Source of the DNA: Planotetraspora kaengkrachanensis
GTDB taxonomy: Bacteria; Actinomycetota; Actinomycetes; Streptosporangiales; Streptosporangiaceae
Reading direction: 5' to 3'
DNA length: 44,504 nt
Assembly (NCBI RefSeq): GCF_016862895.1
Contig: NZ_BONV01000045.1
Span: forward strand, 1-44,504
Made by a program: the position numbers and the translations under genes. The first letter of the stretch is position 1. Each line of letters begins with the position of its first letter. Below, in pieces: positions 30,891-38,805 of the stretch. Below the pieces are notes generated by a model. It saw only the letters and a list, made by a program, of their open reading frames with translations, was not told where the DNA came from and did no database searches.

Positions 30891-31341
30891 GACGGCCCCG
30901 CTGCCGCTCGACCCCCGCGCCGTCCGCCTCGACGAGCAGGCGGACGGCCGCGACGGAGCGATCCGCCGCTGCGGCGAGGTCCTCGTCGAGGTGGGCGCCG
31001 TGGAGCCCGACTACATCGACGCCATGCTCGAACGTGAGCGCTCGATCTCCACGTACGTCGGCGAGGGCGTCGCCATCCCGCACGGCACCCTGGTGGCCAA
31101 GGACTCCGTCCACCACGACGCGATCTGCGTGCTGCGCTTTCCCGGCGGCGTCGACTGGGACGGCGAGCAGGTCTCCGTCTGCGTCGGCATCGCCGCGCGC
31201 GGCGACGGCCACATCAGGCTGCTGTCGGAACTCGCCCAGATCCTGCTCGATCCCGAGCAGGCACAGGCTCTGCGGGAGGCGACCGATGTCTCCGACGTCA
31301 TCCGCCTGCTGCAACCCTCCAGAGAGGAACCATCCGAGTGA
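30883..31341 (+). CDS. mtlF: Mannitol PTS component EIIA
   Basis: 152-residue EIIA of the mannitol/fructose family. The phospho-His is His67 in EGVAIPHGT, and the MLERERSISTYVGEGVAIPHG segment matches the EIIA domain of MtlA. It takes phosphate from HPr and gives it to EIIB. Overlap with EIIB by ATGCCTGA, and with the dehydrogenase by GTGA, shows tight coupling. Confidence 0.93.
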   Translation: MPETAPLPLDPRAVRLDEQADGRDGAIRRCGEVLVEVGAVEPDYIDAMLERERSISTYVGEGVAIPHGTLVAKDSVHHDAICVLRFPGGVDWDGEQVSVCVGIAARGDGHIRLLSELAQILLDPEQAQALREATDVSDVIRLLQPSREEPSE

Positions 31342-32378
31342 AGGTCGCCCGTTTCCACGCTCCCGGCGACATCCGCATCGAGGACGTGCCGGAGCCCGTC
31401 GCGGGTCCCGGGGACGTGAAGATCCGTGTCCGCAACTGCTCGACCTGCGGCACCGATGTCAAGATCTTCAAGTTCGGCCACCACCACATCAGGCCGCCGA
31501 GGGTCATGGGCCACGAGATCGCCGGCGAGGTCGTCGACGCCGGCGAGGGCGTGACCGGCTGGGCGCCGGGCGACCGCGTCCAGGTGATCGCCGCGATCCC
31601 CTGCGGACAGTGCGAGGAGTGCCGCCGGGGCCACATGACGGTCTGCCCGAACCAGGAGTCGATGGGCTACCACTACGACGGCGGCTTCGCGCAGTACATG
31701 ATCGTCCCGGCGAAGGTCCTCGCCGTCGACGGGCTCAACCGCATCCCCGACGGCCTCGGGTTCGCCGAGGCGTCGGTCGCCGAGCCGCTCGCCTGCGTAC
31801 TCAACGGCCAGGAGCTGGCCCGGGTCGGCGAGGGCGACGACGTGGTCGTCATGGGGTCGGGACCCATCGGCTGCCTGCACGTACGGCTGGCCCGCTCGCG
31901 CGGCGCCTCGCGCGTGTTCCTGGTCGACCTCAACGCGGACCGGCTGGCCATGGCGGCCGATCTGGTCAGGCCCGACGCGGCGATCTGCGCCGCCGACACC
32001 GACGTCGTCGACGAGGTGCTCAAGCTCACCGGCGGAAGGGGGGCGGACGTCGTCATCACGGCCGCCGCGTCCGGGGCCGCCCAGGAGCAGGCGCTGCAGA
32101 TGACGGCCAGGCAGGGACGCATCAGCTTCTTCGGCGGGCTGCCCAAGGACGATCCGATCATCCGGCTCGACTCCAACCTGGTGCACTACCGCGAGTTCAC
32201 GATCGTCGGGGCCAACGGCTCGAGCCCGGCCCACAACAAGCGCGCGCTCCAGCTCATCGCCGACGGATCGGTGCCCGTGGCCGATCTGATCACCCACCGG
32301 CTCCCGCTGGGCGAGGTCCTCGACGCCATCGACATCGTGAGCCGCGGCGCCGCGATCAAGGTCACCATCGAACCCTGA
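31338..32378 (+). CDS. Zinc-dependent MDR polyol(-phosphate) dehydrogenase
   Basis: 346-residue medium-chain dehydrogenase. Catalytic zinc ligands appear as CSTCGTD and GHEIAG; the structural zinc loop has four cysteines (CGQCEECRRGHMTVC). The NAD motif is VMGSGPIGCLHVRLARSRGA. Length and layout match sorbitol and galactitol-1-phosphate dehydrogenases. In the operon it would oxidise the mannitol-1-phosphate made by the PTS to a ketose phosphate, replacing the unrelated MtlD. The GTG start overlaps the EIIA stop. Its last codons are duplicated downstream (32366-32391). Confidence 0.88.
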   Translation: MKVARFHAPGDIRIEDVPEPVAGPGDVKIRVRNCSTCGTDVKIFKFGHHHIRPPRVMGHEIAGEVVDAGEGVTGWAPGDRVQVIAAIPCGQCEECRRGHMTVCPNQESMGYHYDGGFAQYMIVPAKVLAVDGLNRIPDGLGFAEASVAEPLACVLNGQELARVGEGDDVVVMGSGPIGCLHVRLARSRGASRVFLVDLNADRLAMAADLVRPDAAICAADTDVVDEVLKLTGGRGADVVITAAASGAAQEQALQMTARQGRISFFGGLPKDDPIIRLDSNLVHYREFTIVGANGSSPAHNKRALQLIADGSVPVADLITHRLPLGEVLDAIDIVSRGAAIKVTIEP

Positions 32379-32391
32379 CATCGAACCCTGA
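32366..32391 (+). repeat. 13-bp tandem duplication at the dehydrogenase stop
   Basis: CATCGAACCCTGA occurs twice back to back (32366-32378 and 32379-32391). The first copy carries the last codons and the TGA of the dehydrogenase gene, so this is a recent slippage or duplication that is silent for the protein and lengthens the leader of ptsH. Confidence 0.95.
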
Positions 32392-32408
32392 GAAGAAGGA
32401 GGAGCCAG

Positions 32409-32693
32409 ATGCCGGAAAGGACAGTGACCGTCGCCTCGCGGTCCGGCCTGCACGCGCGCCCCGCCAAGATCTTCGTCCAGGCCGTGGCCAGGCAGGGCAC
32501 CGCCGTCCGCATCCGCGTCGGCGACGGCAAGCCGGTCCCCGCCAACAGCATGCTGGCCGTGCTGTCGCTCGGTGCCGGGCACGGCGCCGAGGTCACGCTC
32601 GACGCCGACGGTCCGGGCGCGGAAGAGGTTCTGGACGCGCTCGCCGACCTGCTGTCCCGTGACCTCGACGCCGAGGAGGCCTCCGATGCCTGA
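32409..32693 (+). CDS. ptsH: HPr phosphocarrier protein
   Basis: 94-residue HPr. The phospho-His is His15 in SGLHARPA and the regulatory serine site is Ser47 (ANSMLAVLSLG, equivalent to Ser46). AAGGAGGAG precedes the ATG. HPr shuttles phosphate from EI to EIIA. No HPr kinase is known to be general in actinobacteria, so regulatory phosphorylation of the Ser is uncertain. Co-operonic with EI, so the operon can run without an outside PTS. Confidence 0.95.
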   Translation: MPERTVTVASRSGLHARPAKIFVQAVARQGTAVRIRVGDGKPVPANSMLAVLSLGAGHGAEVTLDADGPGAEEVLDALADLLSRDLDAEEASDA

Positions 32694-34350
32694 GCCGGCG
32701 CCCGGCGTGCTGCGCGGCCTGGGCATCAGCCCCGGCCGCGCCGCCGGCCGGGTGCACACGATGGCCGGACCGCCCCTGCTCCCCGCGCCCGTGCCGGTCG
32801 CGGACACCGACGCCGAGACCGCCCGCGCGGTACGCGGCCTGGAGTCGGCGGCCGGGGAACTGGCCGCCCGGGCCCAGGGCGCGGCCGACCCCACGGCCCG
32901 GGAGATCCTCGAGGCGCAGGCCATGATCGCGGCAGACCCCATGCTGCGGGAGTCGGTCGAGCAGCGGGTGGCCGCCGGGTCGGACGCCGCTCACGCCATC
33001 GACGCCGCGTGCGCCGAGCAGCGGGAGGCGCTGCTGGCCGTCGGCGGCTACATCGCCGAACGGGCGAGCGACCTCGACGACGTCAGGAACCGCGCCGTCG
33101 CCGCCGTGCTCGGCCTGCCCATGCCGGGCCTTCCGTCCCCCGGCCACCCGTTCATCCTGGCGGCCGGCGACCTCGCCCCCGCCGACACCGTCAACCTCGA
33201 CCCCGGCGTGGTGCTCGCACTGGTCACGGAGAAGGGCGGGCCGACCAGCCACACCGCGATCCTCGCGCGGGCCCTCGGCATTCCCGCGGTGGTGGCCTGC
33301 CCCGGGATCCTGTCCGTGGCGGACGGGACCTGGGCGTCCGTCGACGGCGACGCCGGCGAGGTGCGCACCGGCATCGACGAGCGGACGGCGGCGGACGTCG
33401 AGCGCGCGGCCCGCGCCGACCGCGACCGGCTCGCCTCATCGACCGGTCCGGGGCGCACCGCCGACGGGCACCCGGTGAAGCTGCTGCTCAACATCGGATC
33501 AGCGGCGGACGTCCCGGCGGGCTCACCGGGGGAGGGCGTCGGGCTCTTCCGCAGCGAGTTCCTCTTCCTCGACCGCAGGACGGCCCCGAGCCACGAGGAG
33601 CAGACCCGCGCCTACGAGGACGTTCTCCGCGCCTTCCCCGATGCCGCGGTCGTGGTCCGCACGCTGGACGCCGGCACCGACAAGCCCCTGCCGTTCCTCG
33701 GTCTGCCCGAGGAGCACAACCCGGCGCTGGGCGTGCGCGGGCTGCGGGTCGCGCGCCGGTCGCCCGAGGTGCTGGACGCCCAGCTCGACGCCTTGGCCGA
33801 GGCCGCGCGCGCGAGCGGCGCCTCGCCCTGGGTGATGGCGCCGATGGTCACCACGGCGGGGGAGGCGGCCGACTTCGCCCGGCGGGCCCGTGTCCGGGGG
33901 ATCACGCACGTGGGCGCCATGGTGGAGGTCCCGGCCGCGGCCCTGCACGCCGACCGGCTCCTCGCGGAGCTGGACTTCCTCAGCATCGGCACCAACGACC
34001 TCAGCCAGTACACCTTCGCCGCCGACCGGCAGCACGGCGAACTGGCAGATCTGCTCGACCCGTGGCAGCCGGCGCTGCTCCAGCTGATCGAGCGGTGCGC
34101 GGAGGCGGGGCGTGCCGCCGGCAAGCCGGTCGGCGTCTGCGGAGAGGCCGCGGCCGACCCGTTGCTGGCCACCGTGCTGGTCGGGCTCGGCGTCACCAGC
34201 CTGTCGATGTCGGCGAGGAGCGTGCCGGCGGTACGGGACGCCCTCGCCCGTCACTCTCTCGGGCAGTGCAGGGAACACGCCCGGCTCGCGCTGACGGCCG
34301 CCGATCCGGGCGCGGCGAGGGCCGCCGTACGCGAGGCCGCGGCCGCCTGA
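32686..34350 (+). CDS. ptsI: PTS enzyme I (PEP-protein phosphotransferase)
   Basis: 554-residue enzyme I that takes phosphate from phosphoenolpyruvate and gives it to HPr. The active-site His189 is in GGPTSHTAILAR. The PEP-binding half contains GVGLFRSEFLFLDR, VVRTLDAGTDKPLPF, NPALGVRGLR, SIGTNDLSQYTFAADR and GVCGEAAADP. Length is near the usual 560-575. The ATG at 32686 has GAGGAGG 6 bases upstream and overlaps the ptsH stop by 8 bases (ATGCCTGA). Confidence 0.95.
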   Translation: MPEPAPGVLRGLGISPGRAAGRVHTMAGPPLLPAPVPVADTDAETARAVRGLESAAGELAARAQGAADPTAREILEAQAMIAADPMLRESVEQRVAAGSDAAHAIDAACAEQREALLAVGGYIAERASDLDDVRNRAVAAVLGLPMPGLPSPGHPFILAAGDLAPADTVNLDPGVVLALVTEKGGPTSHTAILARALGIPAVVACPGILSVADGTWASVDGDAGEVRTGIDERTAADVERAARADRDRLASSTGPGRTADGHPVKLLLNIGSAADVPAGSPGEGVGLFRSEFLFLDRRTAPSHEEQTRAYEDVLRAFPDAAVVVRTLDAGTDKPLPFLGLPEEHNPALGVRGLRVARRSPEVLDAQLDALAEAARASGASPWVMAPMVTTAGEAADFARRARVRGITHVGAMVEVPAAALHADRLLAELDFLSIGTNDLSQYTFAADRQHGELADLLDPWQPALLQLIERCAEAGRAAGKPVGVCGEAAADPLLATVLVGLGVTSLSMSARSVPAVRDALARHSLGQCREHARLALTAADPGAARAAVREAAAA

Positions 34351-34354
34351 GGTG

Positions 34355-34409
34355 CGGCGCCCGGATCCGCGGGCGCCGGGCTCGGCCGGTCGGGGAACTC
34401 CGACCGGCC
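34355..34409. terminator. Two GC hairpins between ptsI and the flavin oxidoreductase
   Basis: A 9-bp stem (34355-34363/34370-34378) and a 10-bp stem (34384-34393/34400-34409) fill the convergent gap. Both are perfect, without T-runs. The pair would end transcription from both sides. Confidence 0.6.
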
Positions 34410-34417
34410 CGGCGATC

Positions 34418-35779
34418 TCAGTCGGTGTGGGGGAGGGGGATGGCGGAGAAGACGGCGTCGGGGTCGTACCTCCTCTTCGCCGCGCGCAGGCGCCCCGCGT
34501 TGCCGCCGTAAGCCACTTCGGCCTGGTCCCGGTCGTCCGGGCCGAGCAGGTTCGGGTACCCGCCGGGGAGCGCACAGGGTTCGAGCGCGGAGGAGACGGC
34601 GCCCGCCCACGCGCGATGCGCGCCGCCGTCCCCGTCCGGCTCCCAGGCCGCGACGATCTCGGCTGCGAAGTGGTCGCGCCGTTCGCCGAACGCCGTGTCG
34701 CCTGGGGGCACCGCGGCGGCCGCGCCGTGGAAGTGGTGGACGGCGATGCCGGACAGCGGGGACGTCCGCGCGTCGCCGGCGAACACCATCGCGTCGATCG
34801 CTTCGGGCGTGTACGCCGGGAGCGACCGGGTGCGGATCGAGTAGTGCCTGCCTACGGCGATGTGCGCGTCGAACAACCCGAGCATCTCCGCGTAGCTCAT
34901 CGGCGCGACCTGGGAGAGCAGGGGCGTGCCGAGCCGGGTGAGCTCGTCGATGTGCTTGGCGCCCTCCGATGGCGGGCCGCTCCACGCCGGAGACAGGAAG
35001 AGCGTGGGGGAGCCGTCCGGCCCCGACAGGACACCGGTCTGGACGGTCAGCTCGTCCGGCGCGGAGGCGATCAGGTCGGCGAAGCCGCGCAGCACGGAGC
35101 CCGCCTGCGACCATGGGTAGACGATGAGCCCGGCGAGCAGCCCCGGGATCTCGTGCAGCCGCAGGCGCATCGACGTGACGACGCCGAAATTGCCGCCTCC
35201 GCCGCGCAGGGCCCAGAAGAGCTCGCTTTCCCGGGTCTCGTCCGCGATCACGAGACGCCCGTCCGCGAGGACCACCTCGGCGGCGAGCAGGTTGTCGAGC
35301 GCCAGGCCGAATCGCCCGCCGAGCGGCCCGTATCCGCCGCCGAGGGTGAGGCCCGCCATGCCGACGTGCCCCACGGTGCCGGTCACCGCGAAGAGGCCGT
35401 GCGGTGCGGCGGCGGCGATGACGTGGGCCACCGTGGCACCGCCGCTCACGGTGGCGACGGAGGCGTCCGGGTCGACGGCGACGGAGGTCATCGCGGCCAG
35501 GTCGACGACCAGCCCGTCGTGCCGCAACGACCGGCCCGCCCAGTCATGCCCGCCCGCTCGGACGGACAGCGGCAGGCCGTGCGTGCGGGCCGCGTCGACG
35601 GCGGCTTGGACGTCGGACGGCGTCGCGCAGTGCACGATCACCGCGGGGCGATGGGTCACCGCACCGTTCCAGATGCGGATGGTCTGGTCGTAGGCGGGGC
35701 CGGACGTCGAGACGCGCCCGGGCCCGAGTCTCGTCTCCAGGTCGCGCGCGGCGGCGCGGGTCCTGTCATGTGTGCCCAC
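34418..35779 (-). CDS. FAD-linked oxidoreductase, berberine-bridge-enzyme type
   Basis: 453-residue flavoprotein of the PCMH/BBE class. The FAD-binding N-half carries VRAGGHDWAGRSL, whose His is the usual flavin attachment site. Next comes TGTVGHVGMAGLTLGGGYGPLGGRFGLALDNLL, then LFWALRGGGGNFGVVT. A cysteine for a second flavin link (bicovalent BBE) is not seen, so attachment is probably by His only. The BBE C-terminal element (GGNAGRLRAAKRRYDPDAVF) is present. GTG at 35779 has AAGGGAG upstream. It is divergent from a TetR gene with an inverted repeat between them, so it is probably its target. Substrate unknown. Confidence 0.88.
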   Translation of the reverse strand: MGTHDRTRAAARDLETRLGPGRVSTSGPAYDQTIRIWNGAVTHRPAVIVHCATPSDVQAAVDAARTHGLPLSVRAGGHDWAGRSLRHDGLVVDLAAMTSVAVDPDASVATVSGGATVAHVIAAAAPHGLFAVTGTVGHVGMAGLTLGGGYGPLGGRFGLALDNLLAAEVVLADGRLVIADETRESELFWALRGGGGNFGVVTSMRLRLHEIPGLLAGLIVYPWSQAGSVLRGFADLIASAPDELTVQTGVLSGPDGSPTLFLSPAWSGPPSEGAKHIDELTRLGTPLLSQVAPMSYAEMLGLFDAHIAVGRHYSIRTRSLPAYTPEAIDAMVFAGDARTSPLSGIAVHHFHGAAAAVPPGDTAFGERRDHFAAEIVAAWEPDGDGGAHRAWAGAVSSALEPCALPGGYPNLLGPDDRDQAEVAYGGNAGRLRAAKRRYDPDAVFSAIPLPHTD

Positions 35780-35869
35780 GATCACTCCCTTCGCGTGGCG
35801 GGCCCGGTCGGACGGGCCGCCCCAGTCGAGGTGGATCCATGCTCTATTGAGAATGTCGTGGACATGCTT

Positions 35870-35888
35870 ATCAGAGTCAGGCTCTGAT
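35870..35888. promoter_or_regulatory. TetR-type operator
   Basis: ATCAGAG-TCAGG-CTCTGAT, a perfect 7-5-7 inverted repeat in the 132-base divergent gap between the flavin oxidoreductase and the TetR gene, 24 bases before the TetR start. This is a typical place for an autoregulated TetR operator. Confidence 0.7.
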
Positions 35889-35911
35889 GAAAATAGCCCT
35901 AAGGTGGCGAT

Positions 35912-36559
35912 ATGAGTGGAAGCATGGCCGCAGGTGGGAGGCCGGTCAGCCGGCGGGCCGAGTACGCCGAGGCGACGCGACAGGCGATCATCGACGCGGC
36001 GCGCACACTCTTCGGCGAGAAGGGGTTCTTCGCCACCAAGGTGGACGACATCGCGGTCGCCGCCCGGGTGGCGCCGGCCACCGTTTACGCGGTCGGCGGC
36101 GGGAAGCAGGGGCTGCTCAGGACGCTGATGGACGTCTGGACCACGGCACCGATCGTGGCCGACAACATCGAACGCATCGGGAGGCTCGAGGACGCGCACG
36201 CGATCCTGCGCACGGTCGCCACGGTCACCAGGGAGATGCGGCAGGAGTTCGGGGACATCATGCGCGTCATGATCGCCACGGCGCCGCACGATCCGGGGGT
36301 CGCGGAGAGCCTGGCGACGGCCACCGCGCGCTATCGCTCGGGGAACGGGTTCGCCGCGCGGCGCATGGCCGAGCTCGGCGCGCTGCGTCCGGGACTCGAC
36401 GCGCGGGAGGCCGAGGACATCCTGTGGCTCTACTTCGGTTACGCCGGGTTCTTCGCCCTCGTGGACGACAACGGGTGGTCGTACGAGAAGGCGGAGCGGT
36501 GGCTGCTCGAGGCCGCGAGTCACGCGCTCTTCGGGGATGCCGGCGCCCCGGCGGCGTGA
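35912..36559 (+). CDS. TetR family regulator
   Basis: 215-residue TetR regulator. The helix-turn-helix is at about residues 22-66 (TRQAIIDAARTLFGEKGFFATKVDDIAVAARVAPATVYAVGGGKQGLL). The C-terminal effector domain is all helical and not assignable. AAGGTGG precedes the ATG; a second ATG four codons later is possible. It probably represses itself and the divergent oxidoreductase through the inverted repeat at 35870-35888. Confidence 0.92.
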   Translation: MSGSMAAGGRPVSRRAEYAEATRQAIIDAARTLFGEKGFFATKVDDIAVAARVAPATVYAVGGGKQGLLRTLMDVWTTAPIVADNIERIGRLEDAHAILRTVATVTREMRQEFGDIMRVMIATAPHDPGVAESLATATARYRSGNGFAARRMAELGALRPGLDAREAEDILWLYFGYAGFFALVDDNGWSYEKAERWLLEAASHALFGDAGAPAA

Positions 36560-36614
36560 CACGAGGCGGTGCCGCCTTCGCCCGCCGCGTCCCCCTCACC
36601 GGGCGGTCAGCGGA

Positions 36615-36636
36615 CCGGCCCGAGTGCCGGGGCCGG
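36615..36636. terminator. Weak convergent terminator hairpin
   Basis: CCGGCCC (36615-36621) pairs with GGGCCGG (36630-36636) across an 8-base loop in the gap between the TetR gene and the encapsulin gene. No T-run. Confidence 0.35.
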
Positions 36637-36640
36637 GCCG

Positions 36641-37435
36641 TCAGGTGAGGGCGACGGCGGCCTCGCCGGTGTAGGCGAGGAAGGTCAGGGTCTCCTGGAG
36701 GTACAGCCGGACGCTGGTCGCGTCGTGCGACTCGTAGCCGATCGAGAGGTCCTGGCCGATGCGCAGCTCGTAGTCTCCGCCACGGGTGGTCAGCAGGAAC
36801 GCGCCACTGATGGCCGGGGCCCAGATGATCTCCCCGTCGATGAGGCGGGCGAGATGCTCGTGGATGGGGTAGCCGTGGTCGGAGGTCTCGTTGACCGCGG
36901 TGTAGGCGTCCGCGCTGAGCGCGAGCGAGTAGGGGCCGTCGACTCCGGCCAGGCGCAGGGTGGTGATCGCCTGGCTGATCGTGTTCGGGTAGTCCCGCAC
37001 CTCCGGGGGGAGCCCCAGCGGCGGGTTGATCGAGCCGCGCCGGATTCCCTCGATGCCGGCCGCCGTGTACCCCTCGAAGACGGCGCGGTCCTCGGCGTAG
37101 GCCATCTGCCTGGCGGCCTCCTTGGCGGGGTCCCAGTCCGGGTCCTTCGCGCCCCGCTCGACGTCGTCGACGGCCTGGCGGTCCACGGTGAACGGCACCC
37201 GCAGTTCGACGAGGGCCTGGGACCCGCGCAGGCGCGCCCCGACACCCGGGGCGGGCGCCTCGACCGGGGTCAGATGGCCGGTGGGCACCGAGGCGAGGGC
37301 GACGCCGCCCGGCTCGGGCACGTCGACCAGGCGGCGCCCCGCGAGATGCCGGATGAACGTCCGGCGGACCTCGCTCTCGAGGTCGGCCCAGGCCGCTTCC
37401 GAGACGGGCGCGAGTTCGCGGTGCAGGTTGTTCAT
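36641..37435 (-). CDS. Family 1 encapsulin shell protein
   Basis: 264-residue HK97-fold shell protein (linocin M18/Cfp29 type) that self-assembles into a protein nanocompartment. Family blocks are MNNLHRELAPVSEAAWADLESEVRRTFIRHLAGRRLVDV, RVPFTVDRQAVDDVERGA, EDRAVFEGY, PYSLALSADAYTAVNE, GYPIHEHLARLIDG and the closing VRLYLQETLTFLAYTGEAAVAL. The length is the normal ~265. The ATG overlaps the peroxidase stop as ATGA, giving a two-gene cargo-shell operon with the cargo first. Confidence 0.95.
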   Translation of the reverse strand: MNNLHRELAPVSEAAWADLESEVRRTFIRHLAGRRLVDVPEPGGVALASVPTGHLTPVEAPAPGVGARLRGSQALVELRVPFTVDRQAVDDVERGAKDPDWDPAKEAARQMAYAEDRAVFEGYTAAGIEGIRRGSINPPLGLPPEVRDYPNTISQAITTLRLAGVDGPYSLALSADAYTAVNETSDHGYPIHEHLARLIDGEIIWAPAISGAFLLTTRGGDYELRIGQDLSIGYESHDATSVRLYLQETLTFLAYTGEAAVALT

Positions 37436-38607
37436 CGAGGTGTGCTCCTCTTCAGATGCTTGAGGTCGCCGATCGCCAGGGAACCGTCGGATGCGCGCGG
37501 GGACACGGGGGCCACGGTGGGGGCCACTGTGGCGGACACGGCCGGAGGTTCGGTGGCGGTGAGCTCCGCGCCGGCCTCCCGCCCGGTCTCGAGCCGCCCC
37601 GGCGGCGGGGGAGGGTCGTCGAGGAAGTCGGCCGACGGCGCGAAGAACAGGCAGCCGGTGACGGCGGTCGAGACGTCGAGGATCCGGTCGTGGGCGCCCG
37701 GCGGGTCGCCGACGAACATGCGCTCCAGCATCAGCTCCGTGACCGACGGCGAGCTGGAGTAGCCGATGAAGTACGTGCCGAACTCTCCGCGCCCGGGCGC
37801 GCCGAACGGCATGTTGTCGCGCACGATCTGGAGCTCGGAGCCGTCGGGGCCGGTGACGGTGGTGAGCGCCACGTGGGAGTCGCCCGGCTTGACGTCGTCG
37901 GGAAGCTCGATGTCCTGCAGCTTGGTGCGCCCGATGGCCCGCTCCTGCGCCTCGACCGGCAGGGCGTTCCACGCCGCGAGGTCGTGGATGTACTTCTGGA
38001 CGATGACGTAGCTGCCGCCGTCGAAGCCGGGGTCCTGGTCCGGGTCGGCGGCGCCGACGGTCACGGCGTCGTACGCGTCCCGCCCAGTGGGGTTCTCGGT
38101 GCCGTCGACGAATCCGAGCAGGTCACGTTCTTCGAAGTACTTGAACCCCTGCACCTCGTCGCAGACCGTGACGGCCCCCCGCAACCGGTCCATGATCTGT
38201 GCGGCCAGCTCGAAGCAGAGGTCCATCTGGCCGGCCCTGATGTGGAACAGCAGATCGCCGGGCGTGGCGACGGCGGTGTGCCGGGCGCCGGCCACCTCGC
38301 GGAAAGGGTGGAGCTCGGCGGGGCGCGGGCCGGCGAACAGACGGTCCCACACGTCGGATCCGATGGCCGTGACGCAGGTCAGCGCCCCGGACGGGACACG
38401 GAAGCCGACCGACCTGACCAGCCCCGACACGTCGGACAGGAGCTCCCGGACGACCGCCTCGCCCCCATGGTCCACCGTCACGATCAGGAAGATCGCCGAG
38501 CTGGTGAGCGGTGTCAGCACGGCCTGTGGCTCGGGTGCTCGCTCCGTCACGATGAATGCCTGACCCTTCTCCGGTTCGCAGTGCTCCGTCTGATGGGGGA
38601 CATCCAC
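37432..38607 (-). CDS. Dye-decolorizing peroxidase, encapsulin cargo
   Basis: DyP-type heme peroxidase of 391 residues from GTG 38607; GTG 38550 (372 residues) is an alternative and neither has a strong ribosome site. Key DyP residues are seen: distal Asp in GFVDGTENP, proximal His in GDSHVALTTV, and the conserved Arg in IVRDNMPFG. The enzyme oxidises dyes, phenols and perhaps porphyrins with H2O2. After the catalytic domain a Pro/Ala/Thr-rich linker of about 40 residues leads to DGSLAIGDLKHLKRS, which matches the encapsulin cargo-loading consensus (SLxIGSLKG). That shows it is packed into the shell encoded by the next gene. Confidence 0.93.
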   Translation of the reverse strand: MDVPHQTEHCEPEKGQAFIVTERAPEPQAVLTPLTSSAIFLIVTVDHGGEAVVRELLSDVSGLVRSVGFRVPSGALTCVTAIGSDVWDRLFAGPRPAELHPFREVAGARHTAVATPGDLLFHIRAGQMDLCFELAAQIMDRLRGAVTVCDEVQGFKYFEERDLLGFVDGTENPTGRDAYDAVTVGAADPDQDPGFDGGSYVIVQKYIHDLAAWNALPVEAQERAIGRTKLQDIELPDDVKPGDSHVALTTVTGPDGSELQIVRDNMPFGAPGRGEFGTYFIGYSSSPSVTELMLERMFVGDPPGAHDRILDVSTAVTGCLFFAPSADFLDDPPPPPGRLETGREAGAELTATEPPAVSATVAPTVAPVSPRASDGSLAIGDLKHLKRSTPR

Positions 38608-38805
38608 GGAGGATATGTCAGCGAGGTCAGAGGTTGTGGCGCCGGGGTGAGTGTCATGGGACGTCTCGCCGGCGCCGCGTCACATCCTGCGGGCCCGCGG
38701 CCTGGCCGGGCATCCGTCAGATGGCTGCATCCCGGGCGAGGTCCCGCGTGGTCCCGGCCCCGCCCTTCTCCGCCGATGCGCGGGGAGGGCGGGGTCGCAC
38801 GCGCC

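Noticed and set aside
30545-32662. 705-codon plus-strand frame over the PTS genes
   Set aside because: It runs in a different frame through EIIB, EIIA, the dehydrogenase and HPr genes, which are all well supported.
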